From assembly GCA_018806985.1 (NCBI GenBank), contig JADANN010000256.1:1587501-1651500 (forward strand): 64,000 nt of DNA, in the 5' to 3' direction. Both the position numbers and the translations under genes were made by a program. Origin of the DNA: Angiostrongylus vasorum (Eukaryota; Nematoda; Chromadorea; Rhabditida; Metastrongylidae). Positions within the stretch are counted from its first letter, which is position 1. Each line of letters opens with the position of its first letter. Below the pieces are notes generated by a model, which saw only the letters and a list, made by a program, of their open reading frames with translations, made no database searches and was not told where the DNA came from. This document shows, in pieces, positions 1-15,000 of this stretch.

Positions 1-18
1 CTGGTACCTCTTCAACGT
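1..18 (-). CDS. SFXN: Possible start of sideroflexin exon 11 (tentative)
   Basis: On the minus strand, gatctccag is followed by six open codons (TLKRYQ) in the phase required after exon 10. About 20 C-terminal residues are expected here. The sequence is too short to confirm. Confidence 0.3.
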
Positions 19-3000
19 CTGGAGATCAACCGTGTGAGTACTTAATACCTATCTAAGTGAGCAAGTAAGAAAACCTGTTTGTGCCATTCTCAAGAAAGTG
101 TGTCTTTTTTCTATACAAGCCGCTTGGCGAATAGATGCAAAGGTTAAAAAAAAGACATCAAAATCCGAAGATGCATAAATACAGTTCAGCAAAACATCGT
201 AATCATCTAAGTGAACAATAAATCCGGTCCTTTATTGAGTTCAACCAGAGTCTCAGGTTTCTGAAATCGTTTAAGTATGAGCCACATTTCCTTTATAAGC
301 CTTTGTTGAAGTACACGACAGAGGGAGCATCCTCGCGAGCTTCGATCCGCTTCCTCAATTCATGTTCCAGCTTTTTCACCTAAAATCGTTATCAGCACAA
401 CCAGATACTTGAAATGACATTTAGATTGTTCTTTACAAGGTGAAATGACTACATCCAAATTTTTAAGAAAAAAACATACAGGAAGCGACGATTTCTGAGG
501 AAAAATGGCACAACAAAGTGGTGTGGAAAACGTCAAGAAGAATCCTGATAGTAGAATTTGAATAGGGGTGGCCATCCATCGCTAAAACAAGATCTCACAA
601 AAAAAAGTAGGGATGAAGTTAATGAAGAAAGGTATAACCTGTCTAGTTATTAGTTATTTATTGTTATTGTCACAAAAAAAAATCTCGCCCAATAGTCTCG
701 TGACAGAGGTCGTCCACAAATTACCAAAGCCAGATTTCATAATCATCCCAACTGACCGAGCCCCTGCTACTGCGAGTGGTACTGTTGGATTGACCATCCA
801 TTAAATTAAGTCGGTTACTTACCATAAGCTAGCTGACCAAGAGCAGAGCTGTGTTAGAATCTAACTTCTCTTCAACCTTAGTGTTTATATCCTTCCTACA
901 TTTAATGTTAAAATTTGTATTTAGAATTTGGTGCAACTTCAAGCAGCTTAAGGGTAACCGATTTTGAAAGCCATTATACAAAGCCAGGTTCACTCTTCCA
1001 CAAGTGTATCCTGCTAGCGTCAATTAATACGGTTTTCGTTCAGTTTTTTTCCTATATGGTTTGCTCTGAAATTCTCATTGGTGGTCGAAATTAGAAGTGC
1101 TGCTCGACTAAATCCTCGTTCAAGAAAGAGTTGCAGTGAAAACTCTTAGATGGTCATTATTGTATAGTTTACATCGTCTTTTAAAAAAAAGTCAGTTAGG
1201 GATCGTGATAGAGATCTGCTTACCTTATAGTGCCTCATTTTTGAGATTGGTTGGAAGACTATTGGACCGAACACTGAAATTAATCATCTACAGAACCATG
1301 TATTAATAGGACATCCTGGTATTCTGATAAGACACTTCAAAATGGAGGTTTCCCTGCGTTGATGTAAACATCACAAAGTGCTCCAGTATTGTTTCTTTTT
1401 GAAATACTGACGTACTTTAGCACTAGTAAGTTCTTCACCTCAGCCTCTAATAACCGGAAGGTCACAAAACAAGTTACCTGATACTATAGAATTACTCTGC
1501 AATGAACAATGAGCACCTCTATCCCTCGTTAGAGAAAAATTTTTCTGCAATGAAGTGTTTCTTAAACCCACCCATATTCGGCACTGCCATACCTATTCGG
1601 CTAAGCGTGACCTGCGGGATGGCGTAATAGGGTACAATCACAGATGATCCTAATACTTCTCCTTTTTCATCTTGAACAGGAATACCGTCAGTGAATTCAC
1701 TAAAATGAGGCTTCTGTGTAAAATCAAAAGGTCAAAATCTTCGATGTCGCTTAAATGGTTGCTAAAGATAACTAATTAAGTGTTGCACCTATAATTCAAA
1801 TGAACAGCCCATTTAGCTAACGCGGTTTTGGCGAAACCAACATCATCACAAGATGAATCCAACCTTCAAAACCGCAATTAAGAAACAGTGAAGTATGCTT
1901 TGAGTAAGCCGTAACCATCATTGATGTTTGGAAAGCACCTCAAATGGAGAAAATGTGATCTCGACAAGAAAAGTGAGAGAGTCGTCTAAGACTGGTAGGA
2001 AAGCGATGTAGTAGTAGAATTCGACAAAATCCTTCATTACGAGGCTCTATCACTCCTCATGAGTTGTTCGAACATGATGGCTTCACTAAAACGATGGTTT
2101 GTGGACTCAGTTCCCATTTCCAATAGTTACGAGCAGTAAAATTAAATCTGTATAACCAAAAGGGAGCAAATTAATAGGTTATTCTAGAAACATGGTGTTT
2201 CAACTCTGGCGGCAAACGTTTTCTTCACGAAAATTATCAGTGTTCGTGTTATGCGAGATTGAACAAATAATCCGTCCAAAGCCATTCCCACTGACAATAA
2301 GTTCTCAGTAACTAGAGCATTTCAGAGCTTGGAAACATTACGCATTTATAGAATGATTTTCCTCTATGGCTTTAACACTTTCGCAAAGAGCGACATCTAT
2401 AGGTATCATCATAGTTTTGCAGGAGCAGCCAGTAAGATAGGCCTCATTTCTTCCTGATGGTTTTTTCTTAACAATAGAACTACGTGTCCGCAATTCTTTA
2501 CATTCTTGTTGAGCAAACGCGAGGTGTTATTTTATTCTTTATTCAGGAACAAGCTGACGTTTCTACGGATTTCGCCTTCCTCAGAGCCTGGAAAGATCAA
2601 GTTGACCGTGGCAATCTACCCAGCCAGACACTTCCTTAACCTTCCATTTGATCAATGGTGAGGTTAATGGAAAGTCGATCGTGAGAAATATTACTTGCCC
2701 ATATTTCTTGTTATCAGTTGACAGCTGGTAGAACACAAGTGTAGTGTTCGGCATTGCTGAGGAAGGTATCTACTCTGCACTCAGAAATATGTAAAAAGCC
2801 ATTTTCCGAATAAGTTCGCTAACCAGAAAATTGCGCTCCCATCGACCACTTTTTCAATTCTAAATACTGCAGAAAATGATAGCGATCTTATAGAGTGTGC
2901 GGGTACAAAAACATACCGAATTAAAGATTCATAAGTTGCAGAACACTTCCAAATGCGCTCAGTGATGTGTTTGAATGATGAAGCACACTAACATGTAGGA

Positions 3001-6000
3001 AATAGCACCATAGGGGGCGAAGAGCACAGTGGCAGTGATGCCGACCATCATGAGAACGGTGCTAGCTCGATGTTGCTTTAGGCACACCAATCCCCACATC
3101 CCTCCGGAACCGGGAAATCGGTTCCAGAGTTGGCCGGGAAAGGTGAGCTTTCTGCAGTCCAAGTGGGAGTGTTATAGCGCGGTCATAAGAGAACTCCAGA
3201 GAGAACCGACTCAAACAGCATTCGACAACATTAAAAATGAAATGAAATTCCTCAAGCAGCAGCCGAAGCCACAAGTGAAAATTTGGAAGGCCTTAGTAAA
3301 TGATGGATGCGAGGAAACGAATCGAATGTTAGAAGTGCTGGGAGCTGCACAGTAGGCGTGAAGACGAGTGATATAAAAAACAGAAAAGTACCACCATGAA
3401 TATCATTCATTCTCGCAAAATTATAGAGCAAAGTCTCTCCTACAATCTTGTCGTGTGAATAGTCTTTCATTTTTTACCAGTTATCGAAGAATTATTGCTA
3501 GTCTTGAAAGAAAAAAACGACCAAATTAACAAAAGTTGAAAATTAGGCGTCATCCAGTCAGCAGTAAACTCAAGATTAGGCGTCGTCGAGCAAGTATTAG
3601 GGGTTGAATATTTTTGCAATACATTGTTTCAATGCTAAAACTGTCTATCTGTTTTCCCAAACTGTTTAGAATTAAGAGCCTTAAAAAATTTAAGACGGAA
3701 TTTAAAAATTCGAGGTTCCTAACGCAAACGTGAAAGTCACGAACACAAACAGTACACTGACACTGCCATCGTGCCCTGTTGAAGGAAACCGGTTTGTTCC
3801 ATTGCTTTCGTGTTGGAAACAGAACCTTGACGGGAAAGAAGCGAAGAAATGCTTCGTCCCACTTCAGAAAATTAGAATTTCATCTTGTGTATGGATTCTA
3901 ATGGCTTTAATGTGAATTAATAATATTCAACCCTACCAATGGTTTACTGCCTCACCGTGGCTGGGAGGTGTTCCTGGGTGTCGGGCTGCGATGTACAGCG
4001 GGGAGATTCATCCCCTCGCCACGGTCTCACAAGCTGAGAAGAAGTACGGCGTTTCCATCAGGAAACCCACCTAAGAGTAAACTAATACCAGGACCCCTAC
4101 ATTCCTGGTCTTAAACTAGTGGCATGGTCGGCGACTGTGGTGGCGACGAACTGGGACAAACTTCGGCCAGGCTGACTCCGGAACCCCAAGAGAACACAGC
4201 GGCTAAACCAGCAAAACTCCGGAAAGTGGAGATTATTCTGGGGTGCCACGCAACTAGCGAGGACGGGCCGTCCAAGTATCCAAGGAAATAAGTGGTTCTC
4301 AGCATAACGAAGAAAGAAACTAAATGTCTACGCTTCACAAACGATTTTTGCGAGAAATCCAACCTCAAACACTAAAAAATTAGAAAACGAGATCAGCTTC
4401 TTTATGATGTAGAATTTTTGCTTCGCTTAAGGAATCGAAATATTGGTCTAATATTTTGAAGTGAATATCGCTGAAGGAATTAAGACATTTCTAATCCGTC
4501 GTAATTCGGCTTAAATGCAAATTTGTGTGCTACCACGCTGCGTAAACGAGAGGATTTATTTCTTACACTGATACTTCTTTTGCTATAGCGTCCCTAATCC
4601 TCGGTGAGCAGTGATAGAAAATTTCCGAAATAGAACAGCCTTTTTGCATATGCTGTGTCCACTTAACAACTATGGGTACAGCGGGTTTCAAGGTACAATC
4701 ACGGAGAGCTGCACGGGTAGCGTATAGAGCATTGGCTGGAGGTGCTCTTGACGTGGGTGATGCAGTCCTAAACCCTGGGTAGACCAATCTTTCCGTCTAT
4801 CCTACGTTGGAAAACTGCCTCTAAAGTTATCTGGGAGGATAGCAGCACCGACTTCATAGATCGGTAGGCCACCATAAACCACTGTCTAGGCCAGATGCGC
4901 ATTCAATTACCTTTGCAATGCTGACATGAAGCATCGCTCAGCGATAGGTCAACACAGAGACGTTTCCCCTTTCATCCTTTATCTCAAGTTTAACACATTC
5001 ATAAAAAATGTGCTCTAGTTTCAACTCATATCTAGAGGGAGCATAATGATCGTTATTAATTGATTCCAACTTGACCGACTTTAGCATTCCAGAGCTGGTC
5101 GAATGCATATTTGGCCCAACAAAATGACTTCAGGCAACATAATGATGTATCAATTCAATGATGTTTCTTTTGAAAGGACGCATAACATAGTGGATAGCGT
5201 TGCAGTGTGATATAAGTGGTCAACCATTGATTCGACCCCAAGCTTTGAGCTAATCAAGACTTCCATCTCCCTGGAGCCAACAATTTGGCACTAAACTGGT
5301 CTGGTAGGGGAAAAGCGCCTATGTGATATGTCTGGCGAGTCATCGTGAGTCATTCCCTGGTTGCCCAATCAGTCGCATCTACAATGGTGAATGCAGTTGA
5401 ATGCAAAGGGCACTCGAGGATAGATCAATCGCGAATACTGCCTTTTTACTACACCGTTTGCACTCATTTTGCAACTTTTTCCTCCTTGAACTGGATGCTG
5501 GGCGTTGCTAGGTGAGCCATTACGCGTGCAATATAATTTAGGGGGAAAAACTTCTTCGAATAAGGTTCCTATTCGACCCGCAAGGGCTGTTTTTCTGCTC
5601 AAGAAGGCTATACAAACATTCTGTTGGCGGAAGGACCATTTATGACGAGAGTACTAAGATATTCCTGCTATATAAATGCCTGCGTATAAGCATGGTTACT
5701 ACACATATCTGAACTTTCTTCACTTTTTTGATATCTTGGTAAAAATAGACTAATCACTGTTAAACGGAACTCACTTGCTTCTCATCATCGGGATGTTTAT
5801 TGCGTTTGCTGCTGAAATGGCAACAAATGGAACCAGAGCGGCGATTATTTTTGGGACGTTCTGAAAGATTTTTTCTTTTTTTTCCCCCAATCTGCTCCAC
5901 TTACAGAACTTTCTATTATCCAATGACTTTTTTTTTACAAGTGAAGAGCACCTGTAACGCAGTGGTTTAGAGGTACAGTGCAATAAACACTGGATCGATC

Positions 6001-9000
6001 GCCAGTTCGATCTCGCGCCTCATGTTCACCAAACCTTCCAACTATCTGGAGTAGGCAATTCGGTACTAGACCTGTCTAGGAGGATAAAAAACGGTGTCTT
6101 CATCACCGAAACCGCAATCATTGCATATTTCTAATCACCGCTACAAAGCTTTATGAGATCGGAAGAGTGGTGCCTCAGGGATTGATCAACACCGGACGCT
6201 TTGCCCTTTTTTTATTTAATTGTATTCAGAAATGCGCATTACTTTGAAGGAATCGGTGCACGTTCAATGGCGTAGAATTCCTTGGAAACCTTCATTTCTG
6301 TGGAATTCTGATATCGAGGTGCTTGAGGAAAAAAAATCCCTGCCTCTGTAAATCCAAATCTTCCTTATTGTTCCTATACTTGAATGGCCAAAGAGCTAGT
6401 TGGTGTCTCCGAACACAATCTCGTATTCAGTAAATCGCCTCCAGCTTCAGAATGCAGCTGCTTGAGCCTAACAGCCAATCTTCCTGTAGGTGGATGGTAG
6501 GAGAAAGTCTCTGTTTTCTTGAGATCGATACTACTCTTTTCGTTCATCTCTATAGTCAACTGCCTCATTGGCGGCCCATCAAAGCTCCACTCTTAATGCA
6601 TATTCTTCGGAAACTCGAAGGTGACATAAGAAATACGAATGTTTGAAGCGAACAGTTCGGCTTGATGTTTCTGTGCCCATTATAAGTTATTACTTCTTTG
6701 ATGAGCAGACATGAGGTTGTTATTGTACCACTACTTATTAAAGATAGCTAACGTTTCAGCGGATTTCACTTTCTCGAGAACCTCGAAAAGTCTAGCTGGT
6801 CAATACCACCGAATACTCTAAAATACCATGTAGTTCGTAACCACTTGTATAGTCAGCTATTGCTCAATCAAAAAAAGCATAATTTGCTTTAACAGTACAA
6901 ACGGCGACCGGGATAAGTTCGGATACGGTGCATCCGATTTCTTGCAAACCGTGCGGGAAGAATACACTGGCGAAACATCCGTATAAAAAGAACACCTACT
7001 CGTTAAAGTTAAACAAAATACTCGCATGTAGCACACAGAGGCATAATGAGGAAGATTTTGAAGTAGAAGTTCCATTCTCGCACTGGATCGAAAACGTTAA
7101 CACCCAGAGCTCATGAAGCATATTGGGGAAATTCAAAGAATGCAGAGATAAACTGAAAGAAAGAATGCCTTGTTATCACCCGTGATCCCATACCGTGTCT
7201 CAGATTGATATTTTAACGTGAGAGCGAGGTATTACTCATCTCTGCGAGCTTTCTGCTGTTGTTTTCATGTGGGCTACTTAGCGGACGACACAAAGAAAGC
7301 GGTGAGAGCGAAGAAACTGTTTTTTTTTCCAGTGCCATTGAAATCTAGCTATAGCGGCCTTTCTATTGAGCGCACAGAGGTGTTTGGTTAGGTCGATTGC
7401 ACATCAACTTGACCTCCCCAAACTGTGAAAAAAGGCAAAGTCGGCCAAAACAACAGCTGTCGAGAATAAATAGTATAATAAGAGCCTTGTATCACCTTTG
7501 AAGGAAACAGTAAGCTACTGATAAATGCTGAGATTAATAGGAAGTCGATCCGTAGAATTACTACATGTCATATTCATTATTTCGTCGACTGTCTTCATCA
7601 AGTCAACATACGATTCACTTCGTTTTCCAACACCAACATTCGTTTCACCTCTGGATTCGTAATCATTATTCCGCTATATTAATAAGCTTGTACGAGTTGT
7701 TAATAATCTTTCTTGTAGCCGACATTTCGCCACCACTTTCTTCTGCCGTGATGAATCCAGACGAATGTCCACACCGCCTACTGTTTGTTCCAGTAAGAGT
7801 CTTTATAGCCGTCATATCAAGACAAATCGAATAGAATGGAATAGCGCATAAATGACTTAACAACATGGGGCTCACAAAACAGTACGCTTGTTGGTCAACT
7901 GTTCATCTAAAGTTATCTGTTTTTATAACCCATCCTGCAGCAGTCTTTCGGTATGTTAGGTAATATATTTTTTCTGATTCTGGATAGGTTTGCACTGTAA
8001 AAAAGGAGAACCTTCAAAGAACAATCGACAAAGAACAGCCGCGTATTTTGGAGCATAGCTATATGAACTCTTTTCATTCCACTAGTGGAAACCGCCGTGC
8101 GTAAAAGAGCACTTTCAGATACGGCGACTTCATTTGTGCGGTGCTCCACTCCACTGGTTTCGACTCCGTACAACTACAAAGATCCGCTTTGTCAGAAATA
8201 ACTTTTGTGGACACTCGTCTCTATTTCTTGTAGGACTGAAGAAAGTGGTGGTGCCGAAACGTTAGTCACAATAAAAATTTGTAACATCCTCATGTAAGCT
8301 TATTAACTAACCCAAATGTCAACTCTACTTTTTCCTAGTCCCAAAAATTTGCGTATGAAACATAAAGGTGGCAATGTATCTTGGTGGAATTCGGCAGCAC
8401 CGAAAGCAAATTAATGAAGATTTCTAGAACCTTGACTCCTCTGAGCAAAGTCTATTCTTTAACGGTTCATACCCGCATTTTGGCTAACAGTCGGTTTGCG
8501 CCAAGTGCTGTGGCCATCGCTCCACCAGTGGCAAAGCAATACGAAGTAAAAAGCCGTTCTTTTGAGACCTAAAAGCGACCACTGTTTTAAATGCGACTGA
8601 TGCGGAGATCCGTGAAAGAAAGTAGGGAGACCTATCCTGACAATAAATATTAATGATCAGATCGAAGTGTGTAAGGTACGGACGTTTAAAGTGTTCTATT
8701 ATAGGGACTACTTGTATCGAAATTCTTGCGAATATGCACTTCCAAATAATTTTTTAGCCAGAACGCTTAGCTTCCTTAGATTTACTACGGAGTGGTTTTC
8801 AACACTTTGCAAAGCTACCGTATCGTTCTTCTTGACTCTTACACTACTAGACAAAATTGCTGAAACATATAACGAAATTAACACTAAACTGCAGAACTAC
8901 ATCAAAATTTGAATGGATTTTGTATACGATATTAAAAAAATGCCATCAAGGGTTAAGTGAATGTCACTGCTTGTGGGAAATTCCTAACATGGTTGCTACT

Positions 9001-12000
9001 TTTCGTATGAAACCATGCTCTGCATGCTCAACGGAGCAGAATGTGCAGCGCAACTGGCATCCATGAAGATCAGCATTTCAGTGAAGCTGGAAAACCGGGC
9101 TAGTAGCTTTTGCCCCAATGAAAGTGAAGCGTAATGCTCAGCACGCGACTTCCTTGTCGTCATCGGTAGTTTTGCAGTGATTATAGGTAGAGATATGTTC
9201 CGAGAAAGATGAAATGTGTTTCGCTTCAACGCATCTAGAGCTACGCCAAGTTGTCTATTATTGTTCAGTTATGCAATTTTCGAAATGATACGTAAAGTCA
9301 TGTATGTCATTCAAACACCCTCTCACGGTTTACCGCCTCATCGTGGGTGGGAGGTGTTCCCGGGTGTCGGGTTGCGATGTACAGCGAGTGGATTCATCGC
9401 CACGGCTAAGAGTAAACCACTCCCAGGATCCACCACTGTTCTGGTATGAAACTAGTCGCATGGTGGCAAATCTCCCTCTGATCCACAAGAGCGGCGACTG
9501 CCTTTGGTGTGACGACGTTGGGCAGACTTTGGTCTGGCTGAACTCGGGACTCCAGAGAAACACAATTGTTAAACCAGAAAAACTCCGAAAAAATGGAGAA
9601 CATGCTGAGGGCCACGCCAGTGAGGACGCCAGTGAGGGCGGGCCGTTCAAGTATCCAAATATCCTTCAGACACTATACCGTTTATGAAGGCTTTAGATAT
9701 GTTCCCAGATTTCTTAACCATGAAAGCGCATGCCGCTAGTTATTTGGAAGAAATATAAATTCTCCAAATCCACGCTTGACTACTGCCATCTTATTAGAGT
9801 GAGAAAGAAAAAAAACCCGTCTAAAAAATTCCGTCTCGGAAATATTCTAAAGTATTTTGGTATTTAAAAAAGTAAATAACGCACTTGAAAGTGGAAAAAA
9901 CTGACCGGATTTGGACCACTTCGATTTGTATAGTTGACCATAGCGTTGAAAGTTTGATTCAACCAATGAAGAAACACCACATGTGAAGTCCTCCAAAGCA
10001 ACCGTTCAACTTTACACTTGTAGTTAGATATTTAGGAACGAATGAAACTCACTATATCTAACATACAACGGATATCTTTGACAAACTCGGACAACTACTT
10101 CATTGCACCCTTGATAATTTCGCACCATTTTTTTCATTGAATAAAAATTGGATGTTTTTTTCGCTCATGAAAACATAGCTAATGAACACTTGTCTACAAC
10201 TTGTACCACATTTGCATACTAGTTGCATAGTGTTAAGGATGGTAAAGGCTCGTAAATACAGGAAAAAGGGCAAGCCCTCCATCCCACCGTTTAAGAAAAC
10301 CCGCTTTTTTAAGATATTGACTGCCACGTTACGTGCCAACAAATGAAGTACCGACTGCAACAGCATGCATCGCTCGCCCAAAGTAGATCGTATTGGAGGC
10401 GAGAACTGATCATCACCCGTCGGGCACCGCTGAATGAAGTCCCCATTCTAGCGGTGCTCCCCTCCATCGGGTTCAACTCGATGCGGCAACGAACGCTCAG
10501 ACCGCAACGACGACTACCTGTTGACCACCGGCTCGAATCGGCGCCGTTCTAAGAAACGTGAAGGCGCCATAACCTTAGTCGAGTGACACTGGCACATGAC
10601 ATTAGTTTTGGTGAACGCCTATGAACACCCTAGCATTGCTACCCCAGGTTTCCACAGGGAATCGACTGCACTTCACTATCCACTACACTAAGGACATGAA
10701 TATACTCCTCCCTAACGCCTTAGATACTCTTCATTCACTGAAACAATTATATTCAAAGAATTGTATTTTAAGGGAGTTTGTGCCTTTTTTTATTCAAAAA
10801 AGGGTTTCCCTTAACTTGGGTATGATTGATTCTTCCTTTGATAATCCTACACAAGGTCGATAAACTATTTTTTATTTGGCTAACGTTCCAACGTCTTTGC
10901 CTTCATCACAGCCGATGATCCGAGTCGATGTTCCACATTTGCTGGTCTTCTTTTGCACATTTCCTTTCCATGGCCGTAAATTAACATGATAGCTCTAGAT
11001 CAGTGCTAAGGGAAAATGATTGATGCTGACGATGTTTTCCAGTTGATACCGTCTCTCACCGTCAATTTATTAGATGAAAGGAGGGGTGCTAACTGAGAGC
11101 TTTCACATACCACCAAAAGCACCTTAGTGAGATTTCAACAGAGACGATCATTTTCATTTGCAGTCTTATTTAATTCGACACTCCTAGGTTTTATAGTTCT
11201 TCTCTAAAATAAGAGACACTGCTCTACTAGTTACTTCCTTTGGCGATTTAGATGCTTCACTTGCTCTTTCTAAAACATTGCGCAACATCCTTTCCAGTGT
11301 TTTAATAGGAAATTTGACAACGAACATTTTTTGCGTACCTCTTATAGAACGTTAGCATTGCTCCCGCTAACACCATATTACACGGGACCTGAAAATGTTA
11401 ATACAAAAAAAACAAACAGTTTTTCATCGAATTTAGTAAGATTGTTGTTAGCTCCACGTCTTAAAAAAATGCTTGGTGCACAAAAAGTTGTAAAGATGCT
11501 TCTGAGTAGGTACGCCTGACTCGTCACTGTAATAAGAAAGAAGAGTTCTATCACTATTACTCCAGCAAAGCTCTCGGGGTTGATCAATCCCTGAGGGATG
11601 CGCCATGCATTCGATTTCATTAAGCATCGTTGGAGGTGATTGAATATACATCTGGCCTTTACAATGACTCACCGTGGCCTACCGACGTATCGAGCCAGCG
11701 CTGCTAACCTCCCAGACAAGTCTGGTTCCAATTTGCCGAACCCGAAGGGATGGACGGCTTGGTGAGCCTGTGGTGCGGGATCGATGTCATGTGTACTGTA
11801 GGGCGTCTCTGACTATTGCCCCCACATGCGCGCCGTTTTTGGCTACGGTGTTACTACTCGGTGATTATCAATAATTTTTTCCGTAGCTAGAGCACTTAAA
11901 AACCTAAGAACTTTGCAGACTTACAGAAGGGAAATCTAAAGACATATTTACCCCAAATACTGACTTCATTCTAAACCTTTTTCGAATAGCATTTCAGCAA

Positions 12001-15000
12001 ACTGATCCAATAAAGTCTTTTTTGTGACTTTGCTTACAAGCACTACAGTCCAAAACACAAGTGATACACTGTCAGAACACAGTCGTCTTCAGGCCATACA
12101 AATTGATTTTAAGGGGGACAGCGCGAAAAAAATGGTTCTTCTGGACTTTAACTCAACAATTTTCAGCTCGTATTTATGCACTTTTTTGATAAATCCGATA
12201 GAATTTGCGAACTTTTACTAACTGGATACAACATAACCTTTTCTATAAGTGTGTAGGAATTTCTGAGCTCCGCAGCTACTCTAGAAGTAGAGAAATTATC
12301 GCCGGTTGTCGAAAACCAGCACGGTCGTGCATTAGTTAATGAAATCGAGAACCATTTGAGGTATGCTTGTCTTATATTGGAGGGGTGCAATATTTTCTTG
12401 CTACTTGTGATCAGTGCACTTCAGCTAGCACAAATAGTAATTACGGATATATAGTATCAACTGAGGGAATCCTTGCCCAATGTTGAAAGGTCAAACCATC
12501 GTTAAGCCATTACGTATTGAAACAAATGCATGTCGGCTGGTACACATCCAAATTGCGCAAAAATTCTCTGAACCTGCGCACTCATCCTTCCTAAGATGAA
12601 CATTTTTTCGCCGGTATCCGGATGAAACGCCGAGTCGTAGATTTGCTTGGCTCGCCAAAGTTCATTGACTGTCATGTCTCCATCGTATATGCCTTTTCTA
12701 AAAGAAATTCGAATCATGTGATTCTAGACTGGATCAATAAGCAACCATAAAGCTCAACCTGTAGTTAGTGACGATATTTCGGCTACGTTCAAGAGTTTCA
12801 TTAGTAAGCAAGATATTTAATGGGTTGGTCGTTGTGAAGAAATGTCGAGCTCGTCCTAGAAAAAATGTCGTAAGCATAGCTGTTCCTTCTGGACGTCGAT
12901 ATGCAGTCAACTCAGTTTTGTAATTGGTGAAATCTAGGTGGTCTTTGCGAGTGCTTTTCCCAGCCTCAGCAGCTTCGACTATAGCTGCTGCTCCTCTCTC
13001 TTTAAGATATTCTTTCTTCGCCTTTCAGCAATATTTCACAAGTTCGGTCATGAGCTTGCCGTTCCCTGTGGCTCGAGTGATTCCACTTTGGCGTATCAGC
13101 TCGAGTGTTTTTAGAGGCAGACGTCCCTTGAGACTACAGAACTCTCAGCTTTCATAGCACTATCGCGAACATGTTTAACAAGCGAGCAGACAGACACACA
13201 ACAGATTAATGGTCTGAACAAATCGCGCTTATGGTGGTTTTGGGATTTGGTTTTTGACCTAATCCCGTGTGCAATTTTGGGACAACAATAATATCGGTTA
13301 AACAGAACCTTCCATTAACTAAGATGTGATCTATTTTGTTATGGTACTCCCCACTGGAAGTCTCCCGTGTTCAGCATTGAAAGTAGGGTTTCTAGAAATT
13401 CTAGAATTGCGAGTTACCGTGAATGGCCAAGGTCTCGACGTTGATCAATCCCTAAAGGACGCGCCATGCATTCGACTTCACTAAGTGTCGTTTGGGTGTG
13501 ATTGAATGCATATCTGCCCTTTACAATGACTCGCGGTGGCCCACCGATGTATCGAGCCAGTGCTGCTATCCACCCAGACAAGTCTGGCACCAATTTGCCG
13601 ACCCCGGAGGGATGAAGGGCCTGGTGGTCCATGGGCGCGGGGTTCGACGCCACGTGTGTGTCTCGCAGTGGCGCTTCCAACAACTGCGCCACACGTGTTA
13701 CGTTACCTCGCAGCTAATCGGCATAAGATCCCTCCATGATGGACATCTGTGGTGAAAGGAAGGTATGGAGCCTGTTTTCAAAGTAAGTGCTAGGTGCTAG
13801 GACGCTGTCCAACAGTAGGAGTGAGACTAGAACAGATATAATGACTCATAAATAAACCTAGCTCGATCACATACAGTTAAGGATGAAGAGCTAAAAGATG
13901 AAGCAAAAAAGACGAAGTTTATTGTGCCAACTAAACCTAAGCTTTTATGAATCTTTCTACCAAAGTCCAAATACTTCCCAACGGTTTACCGCCCCATCGT
14001 TGCTGGGAGGTGTTCCTGGTTATCTGGCTGCGATGTACAGCGGGGGATTCACCCGCATGGCAGCACCTCCCAAGCTGAGAAGTAGTCCGACGTTTCCACC
14101 AGGAAGCCCAGCTAAGAGTACACCAATACTAGGATCGGTCACCGTCTTAGTACCAAACTAGTCGCGTGGTGGCAACTCTCCCTCAGATCCACAAGGGCGG
14201 CGACATGTGGTGATGACGACCTATGGTAGATTTTGACTAGACTGATCACAGGACTCCAGAAAACCACAATAGGTAAACCAGCAAAACTCCGAAAAATGGA
14301 GAATATGCTGGGATCCGCAAACCAGTGAAGACGGGCCGTCCAAATATCCAAGTATCCAAGCAAATAAGAAACAAAGAATAAGCTATGACTTCTTTAGAGC
14401 CCTTAAGACAGCTTTGTTGCTCAGCAAGACAGTGGTGGTGATATCGTTTCACGAGAGCAAGACCCCCTGTCTCGGAAAGCTAAAAATTTTTGCCAAACCT
14501 TTCTCGGATCAGCTCGTTCACTTCAGGTCATGAGTGCATATGATGAAGATCTGGGAAAGCCTTAGCCCAGCAATCTCATGATTAAAGGGAGAATCGACGC
14601 GACCAGCATTAGACAACATTCGCGAAAACGACGATAATGATCAAGTAGCGCCAATCCGACATGCAAAATGTTCAATGACGCTAGCAGACGATGGATAGGG
14701 AACCAGTCGAATGCGAGAAGTGTTTTGATTCTCACAGTAAGTGATGTCAAACCGTGTAGAAAAAATATGAATTGCGTCCTGGTCTATAGTACGAAAGACA
14801 ACGTTTCCAAAAAAAAGAAAAAAACACTAGAGATAAATAGCTTAGGCATTTGAATAGTAGCGATATCCAAACTTGCGAAACATATTTTTTTCCGGAGGCA
14901 TGATTTCTTTAGATCAAACAGTGGAAACAAATTCACTTAAGTAATTTAGAATGTGGTTGGAGAGTCAGATATCGTACAATCTTGATCAAATTAGAAGTGA

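Noticed and set aside
3029..3355. 108-codon open frame (+)
   Set aside because: It lies entirely within an S1 repeat, and the same translated words recur in other S1 copies on either strand.
9304..9687. 127-codon open frame (+) and overlapping 106-codon frame (-)
   Set aside because: Both are read-through of an S3 repeat; equivalent frames are broken in the other copies.
10016..10016. Earlier acceptor for sideroflexin exon 5 (ctacaag, extending to 10016)
   Set aside because: It would add residues that do not fit the family once exon 4 (VPCNM to FYK) is included; the acceptor at 9991 gives exact phase and alignment.
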